Below, one piece after another: positions 18,585-27,024 of a DNA stretch of 64,000 bases. The translations under genes were made by a program, and so were the position numbers. The stretch is taken from the NCBI GenBank assembly GCA_022710935.1, contig JAKLFY010000024.1, forward strand, positions 1 through 64,000, in the 5' to 3' direction. Origin of the DNA: Verrucomicrobiota bacterium. GTDB lineage: Bacteria > Verrucomicrobiota > Verrucomicrobiia > Limisphaerales > J093. The stretch's first letter is position 1. Each line of letters begins with the position of its first letter. The notes beneath the pieces are model-generated. The model saw only the letters and a program-made list of their open reading frames with translations. It searched no databases and was not told the DNA's origin.

Positions 18585-20021
18585 ATGCGGTTTCCTGCTG
18601 TCTTCCTGCTGACTCTGGCCGTCGGCGCCGGCGTCGCCCGGGCCGCCGCGCCCATCGCGCTGCATCCGGAGAACCCCCACTACTTCCTCTGGCGCGGCCA
18701 GCCAACCGTTCTCCTCACATCCGGCGAGCACTACGGCGCGCTCTTGAACCGGGACTTCGATTTCCGGACGTACTTTGACACGCTGGCGAAGGACGGTCTC
18801 AACAACACGCGCACCTTCGCCGGCGCGTACTGCGAGCCCCCGGGCGCATTCAACATCGCCCGCAACACTCTCGCGCCGGGGGCAGGCGCCCTGCTTTGTC
18901 CCTGGGCGCGCAGCGGCGAGCCAGGCTACGCCAACGGCGGCAACAAATTCGACCTGACGCGTTCGGACGACGCCTATTTCGCGCGGCTCGATCAGTTCCT
19001 CGAATACGCATCGAGCCGGGGCGTTGTGGTGGAACTGAACCTGTTCTGTCCGTTCTACGAGGAAACGATGTGGGCGCTCAGCCCGATGAACGCCCGCAAC
19101 AACGTCAATGGCGTCGGGGCGGTCGCGCGCACCAATGTCTACACCCTCGACCGCCACGGCGGGCTCCTGGGCATTCAGGAAGCCATGGTCCGAAGGATTG
19201 TCCAAGCCGTTCAAAAACACGACAACCTCTATTTCGAAATCTGCAACGAGCCGTACTTCGGCGGCGTGACCATGGCCTGGCAACACCACATCGCCGACGT
19301 CATCCACGCGGCCGAGCGGGGCCTGAAGTCCCGCCACCTGATCTCAATGAACATCGCCAACGGCCAGGCCAAGGTGGAACAACCGCACCCCGCCGTCTCG
19401 ATCTTCAACTTCCATTACGCCTATCCGCCCGACGCCGTCGCCCTCAACTTCGGCCTCAATCGAGTCATCGGGGACAACGAAACAGGTTTCCGCGGCACGA
19501 ACGACCTTCCCTATCGGGTCGAGGCCTGGAGTTTCCTCATGGCGGGTGGCGGGCTCTTCAACCACCTGGATTACTCGTTCGTGGTCGGGCACGAGGACGG
19601 GACGTTCGTCTACGGAGAGAAGCAGCCGGGCGGTGGCAACCCGATCTTTCGCAGGCAGATGAAGATTCTCGGCGATTTCCTGCGCAGCTTCGATTTCATC
19701 CGGATGAAACCGGACACGGCAGTCATCGCCGGAGGCGTGCCGGCTCGTCACCGCGCATATGCCCTGAGCCAGCCGAACGAAGCCTGGGCGGTCTACCTCG
19801 CGCGCGACACCAAGGACAAACAGGCGCCAACCGGCCCGCAGACCGCGACGCTCGAGCTCAAACTGCCGCCCGGCGCCTATTCAGTCGAGTGGCTCGATCC
19901 AAAAACGAACAGACGCGACTCAAAGAGAATCGAGGTCAGAGCCGACGCCTGCACGGCCCGTCTGCCAACCCCAACCTTCGAGGAGGATATCGCGCTGGCT
20001 GTCCGCAAGCTGAGGCCTTGA
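18585..20021 (+). CDS. Exported glycoside hydrolase (DUF4038/cellulase-like barrel)
   Basis: This is a 478-residue protein with a clean signal peptide (MRFPAVFLLTLAVGAGVARA^AAP). The mature part opens HPENPHYFLWRGQPTVLLTSGEHYGALLN, as in the DUF4038-type and GH5-like barrels of PVC bacteria. The candidate acid/base is E222 in FEICNEPYFGG and the candidate nucleophile is E299 in IGDNETGF. A small C-terminal beta-sandwich (residues 390-478) follows. It likely cleaves a plant or algal glycan outside the cytoplasm. The ATG at 18585 is chosen because it begins the signal peptide; upstream in-frame codons lie in the 120-bp repeat. The neighbouring minus-strand sugar oxidoreductases fit a glycan-use region. 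Confidence 0.9.
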   Translation: MRFPAVFLLTLAVGAGVARAAAPIALHPENPHYFLWRGQPTVLLTSGEHYGALLNRDFDFRTYFDTLAKDGLNNTRTFAGAYCEPPGAFNIARNTLAPGAGALLCPWARSGEPGYANGGNKFDLTRSDDAYFARLDQFLEYASSRGVVVELNLFCPFYEETMWALSPMNARNNVNGVGAVARTNVYTLDRHGGLLGIQEAMVRRIVQAVQKHDNLYFEICNEPYFGGVTMAWQHHIADVIHAAERGLKSRHLISMNIANGQAKVEQPHPAVSIFNFHYAYPPDAVALNFGLNRVIGDNETGFRGTNDLPYRVEAWSFLMAGGGLFNHLDYSFVVGHEDGTFVYGEKQPGGGNPIFRRQMKILGDFLRSFDFIRMKPDTAVIAGGVPARHRAYALSQPNEAWAVYLARDTKDKQAPTGPQTATLELKLPPGAYSVEWLDPKTNRRDSKRIEVRADACTARLPTPTFEEDIALAVRKLRP

Positions 20022-20045
20022 CCGTCGGTTTTCGCTTTGATCCTC

Positions 20046-20094
20046 GAGCGTTGAACGTTGAGCGTTGAGCGTTGAGCGTTGAACGCTGGGCGTT
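20046..20094. repeat. Heptamer tandem repeat (GAGCGTT/GAACGTT), 7 units
   Basis: Seven consecutive 7-base units, each GAGCGTT or a one- or two-base variant, follow the glycoside-hydrolase stop. Arrays of the same unit occur at 25117-25172 and 39031-39065. The units are too short and spacerless to be CRISPR. Confidence 0.85.
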
Positions 20095-20132
20095 TTCATG
20101 TTTGCGGGTCCAATGCGTTCTGAAGAAAGTCA

Positions 20133-21218
20133 TCATCCAGACGGCCCAACGCGCAACGCCTGGGCCTGGGTCCTTAAGGCCAATTCCGCGGCGAGGAACG
20201 TGTGGCGCTGCGTCATGGCCGTCTGGGTGCGATCCAGGCAGTCGCGAATCAACCGGCCGAAGTAGGGGAACCCGACCTTGCCATGGACAGCCAGGTGGTG
20301 TTCGCCCCGCTGATCCACCAGGTAGACATGATCCCCTTCGGAATCGCGCGCGATATCGAGGTACTTCCGCAACTCGATGTAGCCGTCGGTGCCGACGATG
20401 ATGGTCCGGCCGTCGCCCCACGAACCGAGACCGGCGGGCGTAAACCAATCCACCCGGAAATAGAAAGTGGCGCCTGTGTCGGCCAGCAGCGTGGCGTCGC
20501 CGAAATCCTCGAACGCGGGGTGCTCCGGGCAGTTGTAGTTGCCGACCTTGCTGTGGAGTACACTCGCCTCGTGCGCGGAGGCGTAGTGGAGGAATTGCTC
20601 GATCTGATGGCTGCCCAGATCAACCAGGATCCCGCCGTATTGCTCCGGATCCCAGAACCACGGCGGGCGGCTCGGGGCGTTGAGGCGATGCGGCCCCAGG
20701 CCAAGCACCTGCACCACATGCCCAATGGCCCCATCCTCGATGAGCCGTCCGGCATGCACCGCCGCCTCGACGTGGAGACGCTCGGCATAGTACACCGCGA
20801 AGATCCGCCCCGTCTCGGCGCTCTTGCGGCGGGCCGCTTCGAGCGCCTCGATCGACGTGAACGGCGGCTTGTCCGTGAAGCAGTCCTTGCCGTGATCCAT
20901 CACGCGCACCCCCAACGGACCCCGCGCGCAGGGAACGCACGCGCTGCAAACAAGCTGGACCCCGGCATCCTCGAGGATCTCCTGCTCGGCTCTCGCGGCT
21001 CTCACCCCCGGATACGTCCGACAAAACTGCTCGACCTTCTTCGGATCGGGATCGAAGACCCAGGTCAATTCGCCGCCGGCCTCGATCAAGCCGTTGCACT
21101 CGCCATAGATGTGCCCGTGGTCGAGCCCGATGGCGGCAAACCGAAACTCGCCGGGCGCGCACACGGCTTTGGCCTGCCCTTTCGGGGCGTAGTTCATGCC
21201 GTCGGATTTCTGATGCAT
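20133..21218 (-). CDS. Gfo/Idh/MocA-family oxidoreductase with DKP motif
   Basis: The protein has about 361 residues, with an N-terminal Rossmann domain (FRFAAIGLDHGHIYGEC, where the usual G-x-G-x-x-G is replaced by GLDHGH) and a C-terminal alpha/beta domain containing GGILVDLGSHQIEQFLHYA. The catalytic EKP triplet of the family is DKP here (CFTDKPPFT). There is no Tat or Sec signal, so it is cytoplasmic. It probably oxidises or reduces a sugar or cyclitol derivative, but the altered glycine motif and DKP leave NAD(P) use uncertain. Start candidates are 21218 (MHQKSDG) and 21197 (MNYAPKG). It is the last gene of the minus-strand sugar cluster, separated from the next Gfo gene by a palindromic repeat. 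Confidence 0.87.
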   Translation of the reverse strand: MHQKSDGMNYAPKGQAKAVCAPGEFRFAAIGLDHGHIYGECNGLIEAGGELTWVFDPDPKKVEQFCRTYPGVRAARAEQEILEDAGVQLVCSACVPCARGPLGVRVMDHGKDCFTDKPPFTSIEALEAARRKSAETGRIFAVYYAERLHVEAAVHAGRLIEDGAIGHVVQVLGLGPHRLNAPSRPPWFWDPEQYGGILVDLGSHQIEQFLHYASAHEASVLHSKVGNYNCPEHPAFEDFGDATLLADTGATFYFRVDWFTPAGLGSWGDGRTIIVGTDGYIELRKYLDIARDSEGDHVYLVDQRGEHHLAVHGKVGFPYFGRLIRDCLDRTQTAMTQRHTFLAAELALRTQAQALRVGPSG

Positions 21219-21361
21219 AAAAGATCGCTTAGACACAGCGTTAGAAGTTCCGCCGCGTGAGGGCACGCGGCCTACAGGCTTGTAGGCCGGGTCCCCTGAC
21301 CCGGCGCGGCGCTGCGTCATATATGTCGCTCTCTCGAGTCGCTTCACGTCCGCTCGCCCTC

Positions 21362-21435
21362 CTAGCCCGCATGGGTCCACATCTTGGAGTTTCCCGCTTC
21401 GCGGTGGTCACAAGTCCATCAAACATGCGGGCTAG
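21362..21435. repeat. Palindromic border repeat, copy at 21.4 kb
   Basis: CTAGCCCGCATG (21362-21373) and CATGCGGGCTAG (21424-21435) are perfect 12-base inverted repeats around 50 bp. The right arm read on the minus strand supplies the TAG stop (21432-21434) of the upstream Gfo gene. Between this repeat and the next gene (21256-21310) is another palindromic stretch, CCTACAGGCTTGTAGG and CCGGGTCCCCTGACCCGG. Confidence 0.8.
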
Positions 21436-22589
21436 TTGCCAAAGTCGCGCCCGAACGTGATGTCGTTTGTGGCGAAGTTGGCGACACTCTTCGTCTTCTC
21501 GTGAAACCGCCGGGCGCGTTCGAGAATGCCGGCGCGCGTGTAGAACGGGGCGTCCGCGGACAGGGGCAGGACGACCCGCTGCTCGAGGTGGCTCGACTGA
21601 TAGATCGCGCTGATCAACTCGATTGTCCGCCGCCCTTGGGCGCCATCGACCAGCAGCGCCCCACGCCCCTCGATCGCCTCGAGAAAGTTCCCAATCTGGC
21701 CGTCGTGCCCCTCGTGGCACACCGCGGGCAGCGCGTCATAGAACGCCTGGATTTGAGCCGCCGCCTCCGCATTCTCATCCGGAAACCCGTTTTCCCTGGG
21801 CCGCATCGCCTTGACCTGCCACGGGACCGCGACTTTGGCGCGCGCGCCCTGAAACGCCAATTGCTGTTCCTCGCCATGATGAACCAGCGACGCCGTGACC
21901 TGCCCGACGCTCCCGTTGGGATAGCCGAGGATGCTGGTCGAGAAATCCTCGGTCTCCGAGTTGTCGTGCGCCAGATTCAACGACACCGATTGCACCCAGA
22001 TCGGGGCACCCATCATCCAGAGGAAGAGATCGATGTGATGAACGGCGTGGTTCATGGTGCAACCGCCGCCCTCCTTCTTCCACGTGCCGCGCCACCACAG
22101 GTCGTAATAGTTGCCCCCGCGCCACCAAAAGGAATCGACCTGGCCGTGCAGGACGCTGCCGAGAAGCCCCGATTCGAGGATGCGCTTGAGCTTCATCATC
22201 GGAGTCCTGAAGCGATTCTGAGCCACTACGGACAAAACCCGGCCGCTCGATTCAGCGGCCTGGAGCATCGCATCGCATTCTTCGAGACAGGTGGCCATCG
22301 GTTTCTCGACCAGCACGTGCTTGCCGGCCCGCAGCAGACCGATAGTCGCCTGGGCATGCTCGAACGGCGGCAGACAGACGGACGCAGCGTCGAAGTCCGC
22401 CTGGCCAATCGCAGCCGGGAGATCTTTGAATACCGCCGCCCGCAGGCTGTGTTTCGCGACTTTCTCCGCCGCTTTCTCCGGATACAAATCCACGACAGCC
22501 ACCACGTCGCAGCGGTCCTTGAACTTCCGATACGACTGGATGTGCGCGTCGGCGATCGCGCCGGCGCCGAGAATGGCAATCTTGATCAT
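21432..22589 (-). CDS. Gfo/Idh/MocA-family oxidoreductase
   Basis: This 385-residue protein has a standard nucleotide-binding motif IAILGAGAIADAH, the catalytic HVLVEKPMAT triplet and NHAVHHIDLFLWMMG in the substrate domain (the HHID motif with the catalytic His). It is cytoplasmic and probably an NAD(P)-dependent sugar dehydrogenase or reductase. The start at 22589 places the Rossmann beta-1 strand at residue 3. It follows the URO-D gene by 78 bp on the same strand; the gap contains the GCGTGCGCTTCAGCGCCGC repeat. Its stop lies inside the palindromic repeat 21362-21435. Confidence 0.93.
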   Translation of the reverse strand: MIKIAILGAGAIADAHIQSYRKFKDRCDVVAVVDLYPEKAAEKVAKHSLRAAVFKDLPAAIGQADFDAASVCLPPFEHAQATIGLLRAGKHVLVEKPMATCLEECDAMLQAAESSGRVLSVVAQNRFRTPMMKLKRILESGLLGSVLHGQVDSFWWRGGNYYDLWWRGTWKKEGGGCTMNHAVHHIDLFLWMMGAPIWVQSVSLNLAHDNSETEDFSTSILGYPNGSVGQVTASLVHHGEEQQLAFQGARAKVAVPWQVKAMRPRENGFPDENAEAAAQIQAFYDALPAVCHEGHDGQIGNFLEAIEGRGALLVDGAQGRRTIELISAIYQSSHLEQRVVLPLSADAPFYTRAGILERARRFHEKTKSVANFATNDITFGRDFGN

Positions 22590-22606
22590 ACGAGGCGGTT
22601 TGAAGT

Positions 22607-22650
22607 GCGTGCGCTTCAGCGCCGCTTTCCTTGTCGAGGTTTGTTGGAAG
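22607..22650. repeat. Interspersed repeat with GCGTGCGCTTCAGCGCCGC core, copy 1
   Basis: GCGTGCGCTTCAGCGCCGCT continues as TTCCTTGTCGAGGTT. Copies are found at 26756-26794 (opposite strand) and 28912-28946. It fills much of the gap between the first Gfo gene and the URO-D gene. Confidence 0.7.
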
Positions 22651-22667
22651 TCCTGACATTGAACGGC

Positions 22668-23732
22668 TCACTGCGCATCGGGACCGCGCACCGCTCCGCC
22701 GCTCTCCGCGCGCGCCGCGGCAATCAACGCCGCGACATTCTCGCCCGGTGTGCCCGGCGACACCCCGCCTCCGGCGGACAGCAGCAAACCACGCCGCCCG
22801 CCGTGGGCGGCCATGCACTCGAGTGCCTTCGATCGCACCGTGTCGGGCGCGCCCTGGGCCAGGACCTCGAGCGGCGGCACATTCCCCATCAGACAGAGGT
22901 CGGGGCCGGTCAAAGCGCGCACCTCCGCCAGAGGCTGCTCGTGCGTGAAATTGAAGATGTCCGCGCCCAGGGCGCGGATGTGGCGATAGGACACGGGATT
23001 ATTCGTGTCGTTGTGAAAGAGCTTGAGCGCCCCTGGGAACGCGTCGAACACCTCCTTGAGATATGGATGGGCGAACGCCAGGTAGTCCTTTTCCGAGATG
23101 AATCCCGCGATGTCATCGAGCATCAGCACGCCTTCCACGTCGTGGAGCGCGTCCGCCTGCGCTTGAAGCCAGTTGCGGGCCGTCGTTGCGGTGACCCGCA
23201 GCAGACGATGCGCGGCGCCGGGATCCAAACGCAACGCCAGGAGAAAGGCGCTCACCCCGACCAGGTGTGTCGCCAGAGTCAATGGGCCCCGCGCGGCAAC
23301 GATCTTGATCAGGTGCCCGGCCTCCCTGACCCGCGGTTCGGCCCGGCGATAGTAATTGAGCACCAAAGGCATCAAACCGTCCGTCAGCGGGTTGGGCGGC
23401 GCCACGCCCTCGAGAGCATCGAGCGAGTCGCAGATCGGGTGCGCCGCGGGCGGGCGGTCCGGATAAAAACTCACCTTGCACCCAAACGCGCTCGGCTCCG
23501 TCGCCATCCCCATCTCGACCCAGAAGCCCGGGATGAAAATCGCCTCGGTGAAACGCCGCTCGACCTCGAGATTCGCCTCGAACCACACCTCGGGCACCGT
23601 GAGGTAATCGAGTGTCGAAAGACCCAGGTAACCCGGTATCCACGGGCTGTCGATAATCAGCGCCACCTGTGTGTGGCCGACGTCTTCGCCGCGGGCGCAA
23701 CGGCGAAGAATCTCCCATTGGGCCTGGTTCAC
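22668..23732 (-). CDS. Uroporphyrinogen decarboxylase (URO-D) superfamily protein
   Basis: This 354-residue protein starts with GTG at 23732, whose bases overlap the TGA of the Tat-exported Gfo gene (GTGA), so the two are translationally coupled. Recognisable parts are the LRRCARGED opening common to URO-D/MtaA-like proteins, LMLDDIAGFISEKDYLAF, LFHNDTNN and LMGNVPPLEVLAQGAPDTVR (the substrate-barrel end with the NVPP turn). These proteins are not heme enzymes; the characterised relatives move methyl groups. Its place inside a sugar oxidoreductase cluster suggests it handles a (possibly methylated) sugar or related metabolite, which is inference. Confidence 0.85.
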   Translation of the reverse strand: MNQAQWEILRRCARGEDVGHTQVALIIDSPWIPGYLGLSTLDYLTVPEVWFEANLEVERRFTEAIFIPGFWVEMGMATEPSAFGCKVSFYPDRPPAAHPICDSLDALEGVAPPNPLTDGLMPLVLNYYRRAEPRVREAGHLIKIVAARGPLTLATHLVGVSAFLLALRLDPGAAHRLLRVTATTARNWLQAQADALHDVEGVLMLDDIAGFISEKDYLAFAHPYLKEVFDAFPGALKLFHNDTNNPVSYRHIRALGADIFNFTHEQPLAEVRALTGPDLCLMGNVPPLEVLAQGAPDTVRSKALECMAAHGGRRGLLLSAGGGVSPGTPGENVAALIAAARAESGGAVRGPDAQ

Positions 23733-25060
23733 ACCGGCTCGGGCAACACCCACGGTTTGCGACGCTCGCGATCGAGATACTGGTTCGCGTCCATGTCGTC
23801 CGGAAAGATCTCCTTGGCCGGATCCCACCGCAACCGGCGCCCTGCCCAGCGTGCGATGTTGCCCAGGTGACACACGGTGGCCGAGCGATGGCCGGTCTCG
23901 ACATCGGCCACCGGCCTGGCGCGGCTCTTGATGCAATCGAGCCAGTTCTTCATGTGGCTCTGGTTGCCGCCACCCGGCTGGCTGCGCAGCGCCTCGACCA
24001 TCAGTTCCTCGGGATCCGACTCGAACACGCCGCGATCGATCTTCACTTCGCCTTTCTCACCCTGGAACAGCGCGCCGCCATCGGGCCCGTTGCCCAACTC
24101 CATCACAATGTCCCCGGCATAGCGGAAGAAGACCTTGGGCACACTGCAGATCTTGTCCCCTCGAGCCTTCGGCTCGGCCTCGGTGTACGTGGGCGGATCG
24201 AACTTCGAGCCCTCGACCCAGACCTCGATCGGGCCGCTCTCGTCCATCCCCAGCGCCCATTGCACCTGGTCAAATCCATGCGCTCCCCATCCGGTCATCT
24301 CGCCGCCCGAAAACGGACGGAACGAGAGCCAGCCGGGATTGGCCCGCGGCAGAAACAGATCCTTGTTGTACGGCACGACCGGCGCAGGTCCGCACCACAT
24401 GTCCCAATCGAGTTCGGCGGGCACCGGTTGAGCCGGCAGCCTCCCTTCCCAGGGCGTGGGATAGTTGTGGGCGATGACGCGCTTGATCTTTCCAAGCTTG
24501 CCGGTCCGTATGAACTCGCACCCGATGCGGTTGCGGCTCATCGACCGCTGCTGGCTGCCCACCTGGAAGACGCGATTGTACTTGCGCGCCGCCTGCACGA
24601 TCAGCCGCCCCTCGCGAATGGTGAGCGACATCGGCTTCTCGGCATACACATCCTTGCCCGCCTGGCAGGAGTGGATGCAGATCGGGCCGCGCCACTGCTC
24701 CGGCGTCGCCGTAATCACCGCGTCCACCTCCTTGAGTTCGAGCAACCGCCGGTAGTCCTGAAACGCCTGACCGCCGTGCTTGGACGTGACGGCTTGAGCG
24801 CGGCCCAGATGGACATCGGCCACGGCGACCAGCCGCGCCGCCGGCAGACGCAGCATCTCCTGGAGCAGGCCGCCGGCCTGCCTGCCCATGCCGATGAACC
24901 CGATGCCGATGCGATCGTTGGCGCCGGATTGGCCTTCCGCCGCCAGCAAACCCGAACGGAGCAGCAACGGAAACGCAGCCGCGCCTGAAGCAAGCGTGCC
25001 GCCGCGTGCCAGAAAGCAACGACGGGATAAAGGGGAGTAGGATCCAGGACTTGATTTCAT
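23729..25060 (-). CDS. Tat-exported Gfo/Idh/MocA-family oxidoreductase
   Basis: This is a 443-residue protein. Residues 1-40 are a twin-arginine signal (LSRRCFLARGG then a hydrophobic stretch, cleaved near LLAAEG). The Rossmann motif is IGIGFIGMGRQAGG, followed by DVYAEKPMSL with the catalytic Lys and a GWGAHGFDQVQWALG substrate loop. The C-terminal WAGRRLRWDP ending is typical of exported PVC oxidoreductases. It probably acts in the periplasm with a cofactor loaded before export. The ATG at 25060 was chosen because it opens the Tat signal; the in-frame sequence upstream translates the heptamer repeat. Its stop overlaps the URO-D start. Confidence 0.93.
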   Translation of the reverse strand: MKSSPGSYSPLSRRCFLARGGTLASGAAAFPLLLRSGLLAAEGQSGANDRIGIGFIGMGRQAGGLLQEMLRLPAARLVAVADVHLGRAQAVTSKHGGQAFQDYRRLLELKEVDAVITATPEQWRGPICIHSCQAGKDVYAEKPMSLTIREGRLIVQAARKYNRVFQVGSQQRSMSRNRIGCEFIRTGKLGKIKRVIAHNYPTPWEGRLPAQPVPAELDWDMWCGPAPVVPYNKDLFLPRANPGWLSFRPFSGGEMTGWGAHGFDQVQWALGMDESGPIEVWVEGSKFDPPTYTEAEPKARGDKICSVPKVFFRYAGDIVMELGNGPDGGALFQGEKGEVKIDRGVFESDPEELMVEALRSQPGGGNQSHMKNWLDCIKSRARPVADVETGHRSATVCHLGNIARWAGRRLRWDPAKEIFPDDMDANQYLDRERRKPWVLPEPV

Positions 25061-25420
25061 ACGCGTATTATGGCGGTTGATCGTGCCGACGAACAGCGGA
25101 AAAACGGTTGGACGTCGAGCGTTGAGCGTTGAGCGTTGAACGTCGAGCGTTGAACGTTGAGCGTTGAACGGTTCTGGTTCATGGGCCCGATGCGGATTGA
25201 ACCTTGGAATGTCAAAGCTCTCTGTACTGCAATCGGTGACAGTCTTGCATTTCTGGCAAGATTCCCGCACTCCTATTCTCCAGCGCTGCGCAGCAGCGCC
25301 GGTTCATGTTCCCCGAGCAGTTCCGCAAGGGACAAGCCGCTTTGCCAGAGCCTCGTTCGCGCGAGCGATGGCGCTCTGGCCCGTGCGGCCGGGGGAGGGT
25401 GCCGGCCATGGTCATCGTCC
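25061..25420. other. Intergenic region with heptamer array
   Basis: This 360-bp gap between two Tat-type Gfo genes contains eight GAGCGTT/GAACGTT-type units at 25117-25172, followed by a GGTTCTGGTTCATGGGCCCG segment that recurs reversed near 28985. The remainder (25220-25420) shows no gene, hairpin or clear promoter. Confidence 0.7.
25117..25172. repeat. Heptamer tandem repeat, about 8 units
   Basis: Eight consecutive units of GAGCGTT, GAACGTT or GAACGTC lie just upstream of the Tat-exported Gfo gene that starts at 25060. They form the same family as the arrays at 20046 and 39031. Confidence 0.85.
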
Positions 25421-26758
25421 TCAAATGGACCACGGCGCACGCAACGGACGTTCGAGCAGACTGTTGGCAGCGTCGTTGTCGTCGAACCGTTCGCGCACCG
25501 GATCCCACTTGAGCTTGCGTCCCAGCTTGATCGCGATCAATCCCAGGTGGCACATCGTGTTGGTCCGATGACCGACTTCGGCGGGAATCAGCGTCGGCGT
25601 CCGCCGCTTCACCGACTGAATAAAATCGATCTTCTCGCTGACCAACGGCAGGCGCAGGTCGTTCGGCCCAAAGGGCTCTTCGAGAATTGCCTTCGGATGC
25701 GCCTCGACGCCCTTGTTCCAGACCGCCTCGATCCAGCCGTCATCGCCTTCGAACCGAACGGCGGGGCGCCCGGTCATCTGGTACTCGAGTTCGACGCCGT
25801 CCGCGTACCGATAGAGCACGGTAAAGTCACGCAACACATCCGACAAACCGCCGGCCGGATGGAACTCGCCGCACCCCTCGACCTCGACCGGCCCCGTCAA
25901 TTCGCTGTTGTGGCCCCATTGAACAATATCGAGGAGATGCGTGCCCCAGTTGCCAATGATCCCGTCGCAGTAGTCCTGAATGATCATCCACCCGGGACGC
26001 GCCGACAGGTTGTCGCGGGTGTGGACCCGCTTCTCCGTATACGGCGCTTCAGGCGCCGGGCCAAGCCACAGCCTGTAATCCAGATCGGCCGGCACGGGCA
26101 TCGTCGGTTGAGCGGGGACAGGGTCGGCCTCGTTGGGAACCTCGGCGCGAATGCGCCGCACGCGCCCGATCCGGCCATTCCGGACACACTCGCACAACCG
26201 GCGAAAGTCGCCCGAGAACCGGACCTCGGTGTCCGTCCGAAAAACCCGATTGTGTTTCACCATCGCGTTGCTGATAGCGCGCCCCTGCGCAATCGACAGT
26301 GACATCGGTTTCTCGAGGGCTACGTCCTTGCCGGCGCGGGCGGCCTCGACCGCCATGATCGCGTGCCAATGGTCGGGCGTGGAAATCATGACCGCATCGA
26401 TGTCGGTGCGACCCAAAACACTGCGAAAAAATCGGGTGGCCATGCATCCCTTGAACGAACCGCTCGACGTCTGCGCCGCGTAGTACTCCTCGATTCGCTT
26501 GCGACCCTGCTCGAGCCGCCAGGCATCCACATCGCACACCGCAACCACCTGTGTGTCCGGCGACGCGAGGAACGGCAGCAGATTGGCGTGATAGGCCTGC
26601 CGCCCCATGCCGATCATCCCAATCGCAATTCGATCGTTGGGCGCCGCGCGATCGGTCGCGCCCAAGGCGGCCCGGGGAAGAAACCTCAGGCCGGCCCACG
26701 CGGCAGCGCCGGTTCGGACCGTTGCACCGAGGAAGTTGCGCCGGGTGAACTTCCCCAT
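25421..26758 (-). CDS. Tat-exported Gfo/Idh/MocA-family oxidoreductase
   Basis: This is a 445-residue protein. The Tat signal is MGKFTRRNFLGATVRTGAA followed by a hydrophobic stretch and an AALGA-type cleavage site. The Rossmann motif is IAIGMIGMGRQAYH, the catalytic motif is DVALEKPMSLSIAQG, and the substrate domain has GNWGTHLLDIVQWG. The C-terminus KLGRKLKWDPVRERF is the same as in the preceding exported paralogue. It is probably a periplasmic dehydrogenase acting on a glycan-derived sugar. The start at 26758 opens the Tat signal. It lies at the edge of an interspersed repeat copy, so the upstream region of this gene was reshaped by that repeat. Confidence 0.92.
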   Translation of the reverse strand: MGKFTRRNFLGATVRTGAAAWAGLRFLPRAALGATDRAAPNDRIAIGMIGMGRQAYHANLLPFLASPDTQVVAVCDVDAWRLEQGRKRIEEYYAAQTSSGSFKGCMATRFFRSVLGRTDIDAVMISTPDHWHAIMAVEAARAGKDVALEKPMSLSIAQGRAISNAMVKHNRVFRTDTEVRFSGDFRRLCECVRNGRIGRVRRIRAEVPNEADPVPAQPTMPVPADLDYRLWLGPAPEAPYTEKRVHTRDNLSARPGWMIIQDYCDGIIGNWGTHLLDIVQWGHNSELTGPVEVEGCGEFHPAGGLSDVLRDFTVLYRYADGVELEYQMTGRPAVRFEGDDGWIEAVWNKGVEAHPKAILEEPFGPNDLRLPLVSEKIDFIQSVKRRTPTLIPAEVGHRTNTMCHLGLIAIKLGRKLKWDPVRERFDDNDAANSLLERPLRAPWSI

Positions 26759-26794
26759 GAACCTCGACACGGAAAGCGGCGCTGAAGCGCACGC
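26756..26794. repeat. Interspersed repeat with GCGTGCGCTTCAGCGCCGC core, copy 2 (reverse)
   Basis: Read on the minus strand this is GTGCGTGCGCTTCAGCGCCG, then CTTTCCGTGTCGAGGTTCAT. The last three bases are the ATG of the Tat-exported Gfo gene. The rest of the 26759-27024 gap shows no gene. Confidence 0.7.
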
Positions 26795-27024
26795 ACTCCA
26801 AGCGCTCCGCGTCTTCGAAGGCGGGCCGCAAGATCGCGAAGCCTCTGGAGTGCCTGCCTGCCGCGCTGCGCTTGGCCCAGGCAGGCGCCGGTTGACCGCC
26901 GCATCAGAATCCTTGACCGGTGAAACTTGTTGCAGGCAAGTCCGGTTTTTGGGCTGCGTTAAAGGGGTCAAGGACTCTACAGAGCGAGGCGCGGGAGAGG
27001 GGGGATCGGCGGCATGGGGACTGT

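Noticed and set aside
20046-20094. CRISPR-like array
   Set aside because: Units are 7 bases with no spacers, and no cas genes occur in the window.
21384-23870. 828-codon open frame on the plus strand
   Set aside because: Antisense shadow across the Gfo and URO-D genes, which carry clear family motifs on the minus strand.
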